Assembly (NCBI GenBank): GCA_016649895.1
Contig: JAENWR010000027.1
Coordinates: 1-36,851 of the forward strand
DNA: 36,851 nucleotides
Direction of reading: 5' to 3'
Source: Acidimicrobiia bacterium
Lineage (GTDB): Bacteria; Actinomycetota; Acidimicrobiia; Acidimicrobiales; SKKL01
The notes beneath the pieces were generated by a model. The model was given only the letters and a program-made list of their open reading frames with translations, was not told where the DNA came from and searched no databases. The position numbers and the translations under genes were made by a program. This document shows positions 14,334 through 22,249 of the stretch, piece by piece (within the stretch, counting starts at the first letter, position 1; each line of letters starts with the position of its first letter).

Positions 14334-16127
14334 GTGTCGGTCACACCCATCGTTCCCGCACCCCGGGACCTCTCCGCCGAGCAGCAGCGCGACATCGAGA
14401 GGTTCGAGGCCGCGGTGCAGCAGTACCTCGCCGGAGAGATCGAAGAAGACGTCTTCCGGTTGATGCGGCTCAACAACGGCATCTACGGACAGCGCCAGGG
14501 CGGCATCAACCAGATGGTGCGGGTGAAGTTCCCCGCCGGGTCGATCTCGCCCGAGCAGTTCGAGACCCTCGCCGACGTCGTCGACACCTACTCGCGGGGC
14601 TGGGGCCACATCACCACCCGCCAAAACGTGCAGATGCACTACGTGCAGCTCGACCAGGTCCCCGACGTCATGCGCGCCATCGCCAAGGTCGGGCTCACCA
14701 CCCGCGAGGCCTGCGGCGACACGGTCCGCAACGTGATGGCCTGCCACCTCGCCGGCGCCTGCCCCTACGAGAAGCTCGATGTGACCCCGTGGGCCGAAGC
14801 CGCCTTCGAGCACTTCGTGCGCAACCCGCTCGGCCAGCGGCTGCCCCGCAAGTTCAAGATCAACTTCTCGGGCTGTGAGACCGACTGCGGCCAGGCGATG
14901 TTCAACGACGCCGGCGTCGTCGCATCGGTGCGCACCCGCGCCGATGGCTCGCTCGAACACGGCTTCCGGGTGTTCGTCGCCGGCGGTCTCGGCGCCAACC
15001 CGCACCCCGCGCTCCTCCTCGAGGAGTTCACGGCACGCGAAGACCTCATGCCCACCATCGAGTCGATCCTCCGGGTCTTCGACCAGACGGGCAACCGCGA
15101 CAACAAGCTGCGGGCCCGCATGAAGTGGGTCATCGACAACCTCGGGTGGGAGGAGACCCAGCGTCGCATCCTCAAGGTGCGCCACACGCTGCCCGCTTCG
15201 TCGAGCTGGCCGGGCGGCATCCCCGCCATCGTCGCCAAGGCTGGCGACCTGCCCGCTGGCCAGGTCTCCGCCGGTGAGGTCACCCCGGTGGGCCAGGGCG
15301 TCGCGGTGCAGCTGCTGTCGCGCGACCCGTTCCAGAAGTGGGAGCAGACCTCGGTCATCCGCGGCGTCGCCAACGGAACCGTCTCGGCGGTGGCCTACGC
15401 CGCCCTCGGCGACATCACCTCGGCCCAGTTCCGCGGCCTCGCCGCCATCCAGCGCGAGCTCGGATCCGACGTCCGCCTCTCCAACCGCCAGAACGTGGTG
15501 TTCCGCGGGCTCGACGAGAGCCAGGTGCCGGTGCTCTACGGGCGTCTCATCGAGATCGGCATGGCCAGCCCCGGCGCCGAGCTCGCCCGCGACGTCGTGT
15601 CGTGCCCCGGCGCCGACACCTGCAACATCGCCGTCACCCAGTCGCGTGGCCTGGCCAAGGCCATCGGCGACCAGCTCGAGGAGGAGGGACTCGCCGAGGT
15701 CGGTGGGGTCCGCATCAACATCTCGGGCTGCACCAACTCGTGCGGCCAGCACCACGCCTCCGACATCGGTTTCTTCGGAGCCGAGCGCCGGGCCAACGGC
15801 ATGTCGGCGCCGGGCTACCAGATGCTGCTCGGTGGCTACATCGGCGAGGAGCAGGCCCACTTCGGTGAGAAGGCCCTGCGCCTTCCCGCCAAGGCTGCGC
15901 CCGAGGCCGCGGCCCGCGTCGTTCGCCGGTTCGCCGCCGAGCGCGAGGCCGGCGAGAAGTTCCGCGGGTGGATGGACCGCGTTGGAGGCCCCAAGGCCAT
16001 CGCCGACGACCTGCGCGACCTCGACCACTTCCCCTCACCGCTCGAGGCGCCGCACTTCTACACCGACTACGACGAGACCGGTCCGTTCTCCGGCGAGGTC
16101 GGCGAGTCGGAGTGCGCGGGCGGCTGA
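14334..16127 (+). CDS. Ferredoxin-dependent sulfite (or nitrite) reductase
   Basis: A 597-residue assimilatory reductase that takes electrons from ferredoxin to reduce sulfite to sulfide (or nitrite to ammonia) at a sirohaem coupled to a [4Fe-4S] cluster. The cluster ligands are Cys424 and Cys430 in SCPGADTC and Cys466 and Cys470 in SGCTNSCG. Sirohaem-binding segments include WGHITTRQNVQMH and LSNRQNVVFRG. The two-fold repeat of the family is clear: an early NFSGCETDCGQ mirrors the later cluster motif. The GTG start at 14334 has GGGGGAG upstream and is followed by a normal N-terminus. DUF4202, which overlaps the 3' end, commonly accompanies sulfite reductases, so sulfite is the more likely substrate, in cysteine synthesis. 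Confidence 0.92.
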   Translation: MSVTPIVPAPRDLSAEQQRDIERFEAAVQQYLAGEIEEDVFRLMRLNNGIYGQRQGGINQMVRVKFPAGSISPEQFETLADVVDTYSRGWGHITTRQNVQMHYVQLDQVPDVMRAIAKVGLTTREACGDTVRNVMACHLAGACPYEKLDVTPWAEAAFEHFVRNPLGQRLPRKFKINFSGCETDCGQAMFNDAGVVASVRTRADGSLEHGFRVFVAGGLGANPHPALLLEEFTAREDLMPTIESILRVFDQTGNRDNKLRARMKWVIDNLGWEETQRRILKVRHTLPASSSWPGGIPAIVAKAGDLPAGQVSAGEVTPVGQGVAVQLLSRDPFQKWEQTSVIRGVANGTVSAVAYAALGDITSAQFRGLAAIQRELGSDVRLSNRQNVVFRGLDESQVPVLYGRLIEIGMASPGAELARDVVSCPGADTCNIAVTQSRGLAKAIGDQLEEEGLAEVGGVRINISGCTNSCGQHHASDIGFFGAERRANGMSAPGYQMLLGGYIGEEQAHFGEKALRLPAKAAPEAAARVVRRFAAEREAGEKFRGWMDRVGGPKAIADDLRDLDHFPSPLEAPHFYTDYDETGPFSGEVGESECAGG

Positions 16128-16705
16128 GCGGCACCTACGCCTCGGCGGTGGCGTCCATCGACGCCGCCAACGCCGAGGATCCGAACCTGGTGCGGGTGCG
16201 GGGGCACGAGCAGCCGCTCGCGCTCGCCCACGGACGACTCGCCGCCGAGTGGATCGAGCGGCTCGTCGACGATCCCTCTGAGGCGCTGCTGCTGGCGGCC
16301 AGGGCCCACCACCTCCGGCGATGGGAGGTGCCGCGCTCGTCGTATCCCGATGGCCGGGCCGGCTACCTGCGCTGGCGACGCGACCAGAAGGATCGCCACG
16401 CCAGCGAGGTCGTGGCGATCCTGGCGGCCGCCGGGTACGGCGAGGCGGCCATCAACCGGGTGCAGGTGCTGGTGCGTCGAGCCCGGCTCGACTCGGCCAA
16501 CGGGACCCAGACCGTCGAGGACGCGGCGTGCCTCGTCTTCCTCGAGACCCAGCTGTCCGATCTCGCCGCCCGACTCGACCGCGACCACCTGATCGAGGTG
16601 CTGCGGCGCACGGCCGCGAAGATGAGCGACGAGGGCCGGGCGCTCGTCGGGGAGATCCCGCTCGACGCGGAGGCGACGGTGCTGTTGGCAGCCGCTCTGG
16701 GTTGA
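16112..16705 (+). CDS. DUF4202 domain protein
   Basis: A 197-residue helical protein with the DUF4202 signature: ASIDAANAEDPN, an alpha-helical core with LAARAHHLRRWEVPRSSYP and GRAGYLRWRRDQKDRHA, and CLVFLETQLSDLAARLD. The paired histidines (ARAHH, DRHA) and the ED of VEDAACL recall HD-type metal hydrolases, though no function is established. It starts at a GTG that overlaps the last 16 nt of the sulfite reductase gene, so the two are translationally coupled. The context points to a role in sulfur assimilation, which is inferred only from neighbourhood. Confidence 0.85.
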   Translation: MRGRLSGTYASAVASIDAANAEDPNLVRVRGHEQPLALAHGRLAAEWIERLVDDPSEALLLAARAHHLRRWEVPRSSYPDGRAGYLRWRRDQKDRHASEVVAILAAAGYGEAAINRVQVLVRRARLDSANGTQTVEDAACLVFLETQLSDLAARLDRDHLIEVLRRTAAKMSDEGRALVGEIPLDAEATVLLAAALG

Positions 16706-16749
16706 CAGCAAGAGCTACCCTCCGCTGCACCACGAACGAGGGGGACTCG

Positions 16750-17043
16750 ATGGAGCGGTGGGCGTTCATCTACACGTCGGGTGACGGCGACAGCGCGGCG
16801 GTGTCGGCCACGACCGGCAGCAAGCAATGCGAGCTGCTCACCGTCGGCGTGCCGTCGACTGCGGTCGACGACGCCATCATCGAGGACCTCATCGAGCAGG
16901 GGATCGAGCTGCTCGAACTGTGCGGCGCGTTCGGCCCGGCCGAAGCGGCGAAGGTCGTCGAGCAGGTGGCGGGACGGGTGCCGGTGGGCTACGTCACGTA
17001 CGCCGCGTCGGAGGCGGCTGGCCTCCACCAGCTGTTCGGCTGA
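16750..17043 (+). CDS. DUF6506 family small protein
   Basis: A 97-residue soluble protein, MERWAFIYTSGDGDS to EAAGLHQLFG. The DDAIIEDLIEQGIELLELCGAFGP and GRVPVGYVTY segments fit the small DUF6506-type family, which has no known function; the assignment is from memory. The ATG follows a purine-rich GAGGGGGAC, a fair ribosome binding site. It lies 44 nt after the DUF4202 gene on the same strand and may be the last gene of that operon. It is convergent with the next gene with only 9 nt between the stops. Confidence 0.7.
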   Translation: MERWAFIYTSGDGDSAAVSATTGSKQCELLTVGVPSTAVDDAIIEDLIEQGIELLELCGAFGPAEAAKVVEQVAGRVPVGYVTYAASEAAGLHQLFG

Positions 17044-17052
17044 AGCGGGGAG

Positions 17053-17349
17053 TCAGTCCTCGGCGAGGTGGCGCTCCACCGCCTCGACCTTGGTGTGCAG
17101 TCCGTCGACGACGCCGGGCTTGTGGTCGATCTTGATGACGACCCCCACTCGGGGCGCCGACTTCGCGACCTCGTCGACGCAGCGCTTGATGAGGTCCATC
17201 ACCTCGTCCCACTCGCCTTCCACGTTGGTGAACATGGCGTTGGTCTCGTTCGGCAGGCCGCTCTCGCGCACGAGGCGCACGGCGTCGGCCACCGACCTCG
17301 ACACCGAAGGGCCGATACCGGACGGGCTGATGGAGAAGGCAGCGATCAT
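17053..17349 (-). CDS. MTH1187-family thiamine-binding protein (UPF0045)
   Basis: A 98-residue protein of the UPF0045/YkoF-like fold. The sequence MIAAFSISPSGIGPSVSRSVADAV, the TNVEGEWDEVMDLIKRCVDEV segment and PRVGVVIKIDHKPG are close to family consensus. Members bind thiamine or its pyrimidine part in the cytoplasm and are thought to act in thiamine salvage or transport. The inner ATG at 17347-17349 was chosen because the family begins there; the upstream extension in the same frame is arginine-rich and unlike it. Confidence 0.85.
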   Translation of the reverse strand: MIAAFSISPSGIGPSVSRSVADAVRLVRESGLPNETNAMFTNVEGEWDEVMDLIKRCVDEVAKSAPRVGVVIKIDHKPGVVDGLHTKVEAVERHLAED

Positions 17350-17466
17350 GCGGCCATCGTCACGGCCGCTCGCCCCCGTGGCAAGCGGAGCGAGCTCACC
17401 GATCTGCGGAACCCTTCGAGGCCCTCGCCGCAACCGCGCCCGACTCTGGCCGAGTGAGGCGACCGG

Positions 17467-18456
17467 TCAGCCGGGTCGGTCGATCTCGATGACGTGGCGG
17501 ACCATCGTCCGCCCCTGATCGTCGACCCAGCTCCCGACCGGGCGAGCCCCCACCGCGACGGCGACACGCACCGACGCCACGTTGTCGACATCGGCGATCA
17601 CGTGGGCGCGGGGCGCGCCGGTGTTGTCGCGCAGGAACGCCAGCACCAACCGCACGGCGCGGCTGACGTGCCCCGTTCCTCGGTGGGCGGGGTGAGCCGC
17701 ATAGGAGATGTTGGCCTCGTCGGCCGGCACGTGGGCGTTCGCGAGATCGCAGTCGACGCAGGCGACGTTCGGAGTGGTGGGGCCGTCCACGCTGAAGGTC
17801 CACTTCGGCCCGCGGCCGAACCGGTCGTGGTTCGCCACGAGGCCGGCGAGCGCGTGGGCCCGCTGCTCCACCGGTGTCATCGCCTCCCACAACTCGCGCT
17901 GGCCCGGCATCCACAGCCGGTCGATCTGCTCGTCGGCCTTGGCCTCGAGGTCGGCCTCGAGATCCGACGGCTGCTGCCGGCGGATGGTGACGACACCGTC
18001 GGTGTAGCTGGGCGCGGGCACGGGTCGCTTCCAGTACGGGTTGCCGTCGAGGTCTCCTTGGCGGATGAACCCAGCGCGCTGGGCCAGCGCCAGTGACCGT
18101 GCGTTGTCCGGGGCGATGAGGAGCGTTGCCATGTGATGAGGCGTGTCGGTCGCCAGGTGGTGCATCAGCAGCTGCACGGCTCGTGTGGCGTACCCGCGGC
18201 CCCGATGCGCCGCCGGGACGTTGTAGCCGAGGTTCACCTCTCCCGGTCGGAGCCACGTCCGCTCGACGTCGAAGTCGACCCATCCGACGACCGATCCGCC
18301 GACCACGATGCACGCCACTGGGTTCGGGTCGGTCGCACCGGGCCCCAAGAAGCGATGGAACTCCTCGTCGCGCCCCGCGATCAGCGTCGCCGCGTCGCCG
18401 GCTCGCGGGCGACGGATCGTCACCACTCCGTCGGTGGTGGGGCGCAGGCTCGGCAT
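17467..18456 (-). CDS. Tandem GNAT acetyltransferase
   Basis: A 329-residue protein with two GNAT-fold N-acetyltransferase domains, about 10-155 and 170-325. Each starts with the same DGVVTIRR strand and each has an acetyl-CoA-binding loop: AAHRGRGYATRAVQLL in the first (close to the Q/R-x-x-G-x-G/A motif) and PAHRGTGHVSRAVRLVL in the second. Both also have the NARSLALAQRAGF/NVASVRVAVAVGA segment of motif B. Both halves look intact, so both may bind acetyl-CoA. The substrate could be an amine, a ribosomal protein or an antibiotic. No partner gene is obvious. Confidence 0.87.
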   Translation of the reverse strand: MPSLRPTTDGVVTIRRPRAGDAATLIAGRDEEFHRFLGPGATDPNPVACIVVGGSVVGWVDFDVERTWLRPGEVNLGYNVPAAHRGRGYATRAVQLLMHHLATDTPHHMATLLIAPDNARSLALAQRAGFIRQGDLDGNPYWKRPVPAPSYTDGVVTIRRQQPSDLEADLEAKADEQIDRLWMPGQRELWEAMTPVEQRAHALAGLVANHDRFGRGPKWTFSVDGPTTPNVACVDCDLANAHVPADEANISYAAHPAHRGTGHVSRAVRLVLAFLRDNTGAPRAHVIADVDNVASVRVAVAVGARPVGSWVDDQGRTMVRHVIEIDRPG

Positions 18457-18611
18457 CGCGTTCAGTCTCGTCGCAGTGCGGTGGACGCGCCCGGATTTCG
18501 GGGATGCCGGAGCGCGTCCGGTCTGGCCCGAACCGCTCGGGTCGGGTTCGAACGGACCGTGCCGTCCATCGAGCGCAGCTTCGCCTGATCTATCCGCCGC
18601 CGACGTCCGTG

Positions 18612-18651
18612 CCCGTGGGCGTCGAATCGACATCGAATCGACGCCCACGGG
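18612..18651. repeat. 40-nt palindromic repeat, copy 1 (intergenic)
   Basis: The left arm CCCGTGGGCGTCGAATCGA pairs with the right arm across a central CA, with one mismatch. The same 40 nt occur at 28251-28290 with a single base difference, and the flanks are unrelated. This copy lies between the GNAT gene and the next gene, 40 nt before its start. It could be a dispersed repeat, a protein-binding site or a hairpin in the leader RNA. Confidence 0.85.
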
Positions 18652-18691
18652 ACGGGGTGAGAGATCGGCGCCGGTGGGGGAGGAGGCGTAG

Positions 18692-19168
18692 GTGCAAGGA
18701 CTCGCGCTCCTCCTCGCTCTCGCCGTCGGCGGCTACGTCGCCCTCGCGGTGACCCTGGTCGCCCGGGCCAGCCGCCGTGACGCCGAGCGTGCCGGCTACT
18801 ACGGCCGCAGCGCCCGCAGGCGCGTCGAACAGGCCGACGAGGTCGATTCGGTGATCGCCGACATGGTCACGTCTCACCGGCTGGACGACCTGGCCGAGCT
18901 GGTCGGCACGCTCGATCGCCTGGCGTGGGGAGGGGTCCGCGTTGCCGGCCTGCGGCGACTGGGGACGTCCGACCGGTGGCGCATCGAATTCGACGACGGC
19001 ACGTCGCTGCTGGTGGGCACCGATGATGCGCGCCCGCTGCGCCGGGCCGCCCAGCTGGTGAACCGCAACGTCGTGGTGGTGTCACGCGTGCGGCCCCTCG
19101 AGGTGTCGGCATTCGTCGAGCTGTACTCGACGAGGCACGGCGCGATGCACCTGGGGATACGCGCCTGA
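18692..19168 (+). CDS. Membrane-anchored hypothetical protein (158 aa)
   Basis: One N-terminal transmembrane helix (residues 3-25, GLALLLALAVGGYVALAVTLV) is followed by a basic juxtamembrane helix (RASRRDAERAGYYGRSARRR). The cytoplasmic domain of about 100 residues includes DRWRIEFDDGTSLLVGTDD, which resembles a small beta-barrel/PH-like fold. No catalytic motif is seen. The GTG start at 18692 has AGGAGG 7 nt upstream. A GC-rich hairpin follows the stop. The function is unknown. Confidence 0.7.
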   Translation: MQGLALLLALAVGGYVALAVTLVARASRRDAERAGYYGRSARRRVEQADEVDSVIADMVTSHRLDDLAELVGTLDRLAWGGVRVAGLRRLGTSDRWRIEFDDGTSLLVGTDDARPLRRAAQLVNRNVVVVSRVRPLEVSAFVELYSTRHGAMHLGIRA

Positions 19169-19176
19169 GCCCACGG

Positions 19177-19203
19177 GCCCGGGGGCGCGACACCCCCTCG
19201 GGC
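19177..19203 (+). terminator. GC-rich hairpin terminator
   Basis: GCCCGGGGG pairs with the CCCTCGGGC end of 19193-19203 (nine pairs, one of them G-U) around a short loop, starting 8 nt after the stop of the preceding gene. There is no T-run. It separates that gene from the acyl-CoA operon. Confidence 0.5.
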
Positions 19204-19290
19204 TGGCGAAGCGCGCTCGACGTTCGTAGGATCAGCCGTGCCCGGCATCACGTGCGGGAATGCAGGGGGGAACTTCATGGGGGGAATCAC

Positions 19291-20538
19291 TTGACTCAAC
19301 GGACCCTTCGCGGCGCTGCTGCGATCGTGGGAGTGGCCGACGCGGCCTCGCCCACCGGCATCCTCGACGACACGGGTCGGGCCCTCGAGGCCCGGATGAT
19401 CCGTGCTGCGCTCGACGATGCCGGTCTCACGCTGGCCGACGTCGACGGGGTCACCTGCGCCGGCGCTCCGGCCGGGCTCGCCGAATACCTGGGCATCCAC
19501 CCCCGGTTCTTCGACGGCACCCAGGTGGGCGGATCGAGCTACGAGCTGCACGTCGAGCACGCCGCAGCCGCCATCGCCGCCGGGCTGTGCGAGGTGGTCA
19601 TCGGCGTCTACGCCTCGACCCCGAAGGGCAACCAGGCCCGCATGCGCGCCGCCATGGCCGCCCGGGCCGACGCTGGTAAGGGCGACGGCCGCAGCGGCGG
19701 AGGACGAGGTGGTGGCGGTCGGCCCGGCGGCGGCGCACCGCCCGGGATGGGCGGCCCGAACCCCGGCGCCGAATGGGAGCTGCCCTACGGCATGCGCACC
19801 CCGATGGGCGCCTACGCGCTGGCCGCCAGCCGCCACATGCACGAGTTCGGCACCACCTCCGAGCAGCTCGCGCAGATCGCCGTCGACACCCGCCGCTGGG
19901 CGTCGATGAACCCCAACGCCAAGTTCCAGGACCTCATCACCATCGACGACGTGGTCGACTCGCCCATGCAGGCGTCGCCGCTGCACCTGCTCGACTGCTG
20001 CCTCGTCACCGACGGCGCCGGCGCCTTCGTCATGGTGTCGGCCGAGCGGGCGGCGTCGCTCGCCAAGCCGGCGGTCTACGTGCTCGGTGCCGGCAGCTGC
20101 GGCGACCACTCGATGATCAGCCAGATGCCCGACCTCACCACCACCGCCGGCGCCATCTCCGGCCCGGCAGCGTTCGCCATGGCCGGCGTGAAGCCCGACG
20201 ACGTCGACCTGCTCATAGGCTACGACAGCTTCACGATCACCGCGCTGCTGCACCTCGAAGACCTCGGGTTCTGCGGCAAGGGCGAGGGCGGCGCGTTCGT
20301 CGAGGACGGCAAGCTCGGCCCTGGCGGTTCGTTCCCCATGAACACCAACGGCGGTGGGCTCTCCTACACCCACCCCGGCATGTATGGCATGTTCCTCATC
20401 GTCGAGGCGGTGCGCCAGCTGCGCGGCGAGTGCGGCGAGCGCCAACTCGACGGACCGGAGATCGCGGTGGCCCACGGGTCGGGCGGCCTGCTCTCCACCA
20501 TGGGCACGCTGGTGCTCGGCACGGAGGCCACACGATGA
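19291..20538 (+). CDS. Thiolase-fold protein, Ltp2-like (probable retro-aldolase)
   Basis: A 415-residue member of the SCP-x/lipid-transfer-protein thiolase branch. The layout is thiolase-like (AAIVGVADAASPTG, then a later NTNGGGLSYTHPGMYG), but the nucleophilic Cys is absent: the corresponding loop reads TQVGGSSYELHVEHAA. The second catalytic Cys is absent too (AHGSGG). Such proteins, for example Ltp2 of steroid degraders, pair with a DUF35 protein to split beta-hydroxyacyl-CoAs by retro-aldol cleavage rather than thiolysis, and the DUF35 partner is indeed the next gene. An odd feature is a glycine/arginine-rich insertion at residues 130-160. The TTG at 19291 was preferred over the GTG at 19252 because GGGGGGAA lies at proper spacing. 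It is the first gene of a five-gene acyl-CoA operon. Confidence 0.78.
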   Translation: MTQRTLRGAAAIVGVADAASPTGILDDTGRALEARMIRAALDDAGLTLADVDGVTCAGAPAGLAEYLGIHPRFFDGTQVGGSSYELHVEHAAAAIAAGLCEVVIGVYASTPKGNQARMRAAMAARADAGKGDGRSGGGRGGGGRPGGGAPPGMGGPNPGAEWELPYGMRTPMGAYALAASRHMHEFGTTSEQLAQIAVDTRRWASMNPNAKFQDLITIDDVVDSPMQASPLHLLDCCLVTDGAGAFVMVSAERAASLAKPAVYVLGAGSCGDHSMISQMPDLTTTAGAISGPAAFAMAGVKPDDVDLLIGYDSFTITALLHLEDLGFCGKGEGGAFVEDGKLGPGGSFPMNTNGGGLSYTHPGMYGMFLIVEAVRQLRGECGERQLDGPEIAVAHGSGGLLSTMGTLVLGTEATR

Positions 20539-20936
20539 CCCAGCTGTTCGAACCGCCGCAGTCCGACTACGGCACCCCCTACTGGGACGCCACCCGCGAC
20601 GAGCGGCTGCTCGTCCCCTACAGCACCACCACCGGCCTGCCGTTCTGGTATCCCCGCGAGGTGGCACCCGACACGCTCACCCCCGACGTCGACTGGCGCG
20701 AGGCCAGCGGCCAGGGCATCGTCTACGCGGTGAGTGTCATGCACAAGCCGGGCCCGGGACGCGACCCTGCCGCAGGGCCATACGCCGTGGCGCTGATCGA
20801 CCTGCCCGAGGGGGTGCGGATCATGAGCAACGTCGTCGGGATCGAACCCGATGCGGTCACGGTCGGCATGGCGGTCACGGTCTGTTGGCACGAGCTCTCC
20901 GACGGCCGCAAGCTCCCGATGTTCCAGCCGACCTGA
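20535..20936 (+). CDS. DUF35 OB-fold protein, partner of the thiolase-fold protein
   Basis: A 133-residue DUF35 protein (OB-fold acyl-CoA-associated type). The N-terminal part aligns with the rubredoxin-like zinc ribbon of the family (LLVPYSTTTGLPFWYPREV), but the zinc-binding cysteines are gone: Ser, Thr and Ala stand in their places. The OB-fold follows (GQGIVYAVSVMHKP, PYAVALIDLPEGVRIMSNVVG). In the steroid-degradation system ChsH2/Ltp2 such proteins form a complex with the thiolase-fold aldolase and give it stability. Its ATG overlaps the previous stop (ATGA), which supports a complex made in fixed ratio. Confidence 0.85.
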   Translation: MTQLFEPPQSDYGTPYWDATRDERLLVPYSTTTGLPFWYPREVAPDTLTPDVDWREASGQGIVYAVSVMHKPGPGRDPAAGPYAVALIDLPEGVRIMSNVVGIEPDAVTVGMAVTVCWHELSDGRKLPMFQPT

Positions 20937-21031
20937 CGATCAGCAGGCGGATCACCCGGCGGACCGAGCACCCGAAGTCCGGGCACACGACGACCGGGCA
21001 CACACCAGCACCACCAGGGGGACACACGCAC

Positions 21032-22249
21032 ATGCCGATGGAGATCGATCTCGGGCCGCAGGCCGCGGCATTTCGTGACGAGCTGCGCCAGTGGCTCGAG
21101 GCCAACGCACCCGCCGAGCTGAAGGGCGAGGATGCCCGGACGCAGATGATGCTGGGTGGTCCCGCCATCAAGGAGTGGACCCAGAAGCTCCACGACGCCG
21201 GCTACCTCTGCGTGAGCTGGCCCACCGAGTTCGGCGGCCGTGGGCTCGGCGGCATCGAGGTGGCCGTGCTCAACGAGGAGTTCGCCCGGGCCGGCGTCCC
21301 TCGGGTCACCCGGGGCATGGGCGAGTCGCTGGTCGGCCCGTCGATCATCGTGCACGGCACCGACGAGCAGAAGGCCCACTTCCTGCCGCGCATCATCGAC
21401 GGCACCGACCAGTACTGCCAGGGGTTCTCCGAGCCCGACGCCGGATCCGACCTGGCCGGCCTCAAGACCCGCGGCGTGGTCGACGGCGACGAGGTGATCA
21501 TCACCGGTCAGAAGGTGTGGACCTCCGGGGCGCAGCGGGCCAACATGATGTTCTGCCTCTGTCGCACCGATCCCGACGCGCCGAAGCACCGGGGCATCTC
21601 CTACGTCCTCACGCCGATGAAGCTCGACGACGGATCGTCCAACGGGTTCGAGCTGCGGCCGATCCGCCAGATCACCGGCGCCAGCGGCTTCACCGAGACG
21701 TTCATCACCGAAGCGCGCGCCCCGCTGTTCAACGTCATCGGCGGCCTCCACAACGGCTGGCGGGTCACCATGACCACGCTCGGCAACGAGCGCGGCGGCA
21801 GCGCCACCACCCAGCACGTGCAGTACCAGAACCAGTTCTGGCGGGTGGTCGAGGAAGCACGCCGGCTCGGCAAGGACACCGACCCGTTGGTGCGCCAGCG
21901 GCTGGCGTGGGCGTTCAGCCACGTCGAGATCATGCGGTACAACGGGCTGAAGACGCTGTCGGAGGTCGTGGCCCGCAAGGAGCCCGGCCCGCAGTCGTCG
22001 CTCAACAAGATGTTCTGGTCGGAGTACGCCCGCGACCTCGGCGAGTGGGAGATGAACCTGCGGGGCGCCCACGCCATGATCCGCCCCGACGGCGAGGGCT
22101 ACCGCCTCGACCGTTGGCAATCCGACTTCCTCGGCAGCAGGTCCGGGGTCATCTGGGGCGGCACCGCCCAGGTGCAGCGCAACATCGCCGGCGAGAGGGT
22201 CCTCGGGCTCCCCAAAGAGCCCGGTCACGATGAGGAGGCAGGCAAGTGA
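21032..22249 (+). CDS. Acyl-CoA dehydrogenase
   Basis: A 405-residue FAD-dependent dehydrogenase introducing the alpha-beta double bond in an acyl-CoA. It has YCQGFSEPDAGSDLAG (FAD/substrate contact region), KVWTSGAQRANMMFCLCRT, and a C-terminal DFLGSRSGVIWGGTAQVQRNIAG that places the isoalloxazine ring. The usual catalytic-base region is occupied by GSRSGVIWGG, as in the large-substrate ACAD branch acting on steroid or branched side chains. The ATG at 21032 lies after CAGGGGGA. A 95-nt gap with short GGGCACAC repeats separates it from the DUF35 gene. It overlaps the synthetase start by 4 nt. Confidence 0.9.
   Translation: MPMEIDLGPQAAAFRDELRQWLEANAPAELKGEDARTQMMLGGPAIKEWTQKLHDAGYLCVSWPTEFGGRGLGGIEVAVLNEEFARAGVPRVTRGMGESLVGPSIIVHGTDEQKAHFLPRIIDGTDQYCQGFSEPDAGSDLAGLKTRGVVDGDEVIITGQKVWTSGAQRANMMFCLCRTDPDAPKHRGISYVLTPMKLDDGSSNGFELRPIRQITGASGFTETFITEARAPLFNVIGGLHNGWRVTMTTLGNERGGSATTQHVQYQNQFWRVVEEARRLGKDTDPLVRQRLAWAFSHVEIMRYNGLKTLSEVVARKEPGPQSSLNKMFWSEYARDLGEWEMNLRGAHAMIRPDGEGYRLDRWQSDFLGSRSGVIWGGTAQVQRNIAGERVLGLPKEPGHDEEAGK

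Noticed and set aside
20937..21031. GGGCACAC repeats between DUF35 and acyl-CoA dehydrogenase as an operator
   Set aside because: Units are too short and irregular to support a binding site; likely chance in a CA-rich gap.
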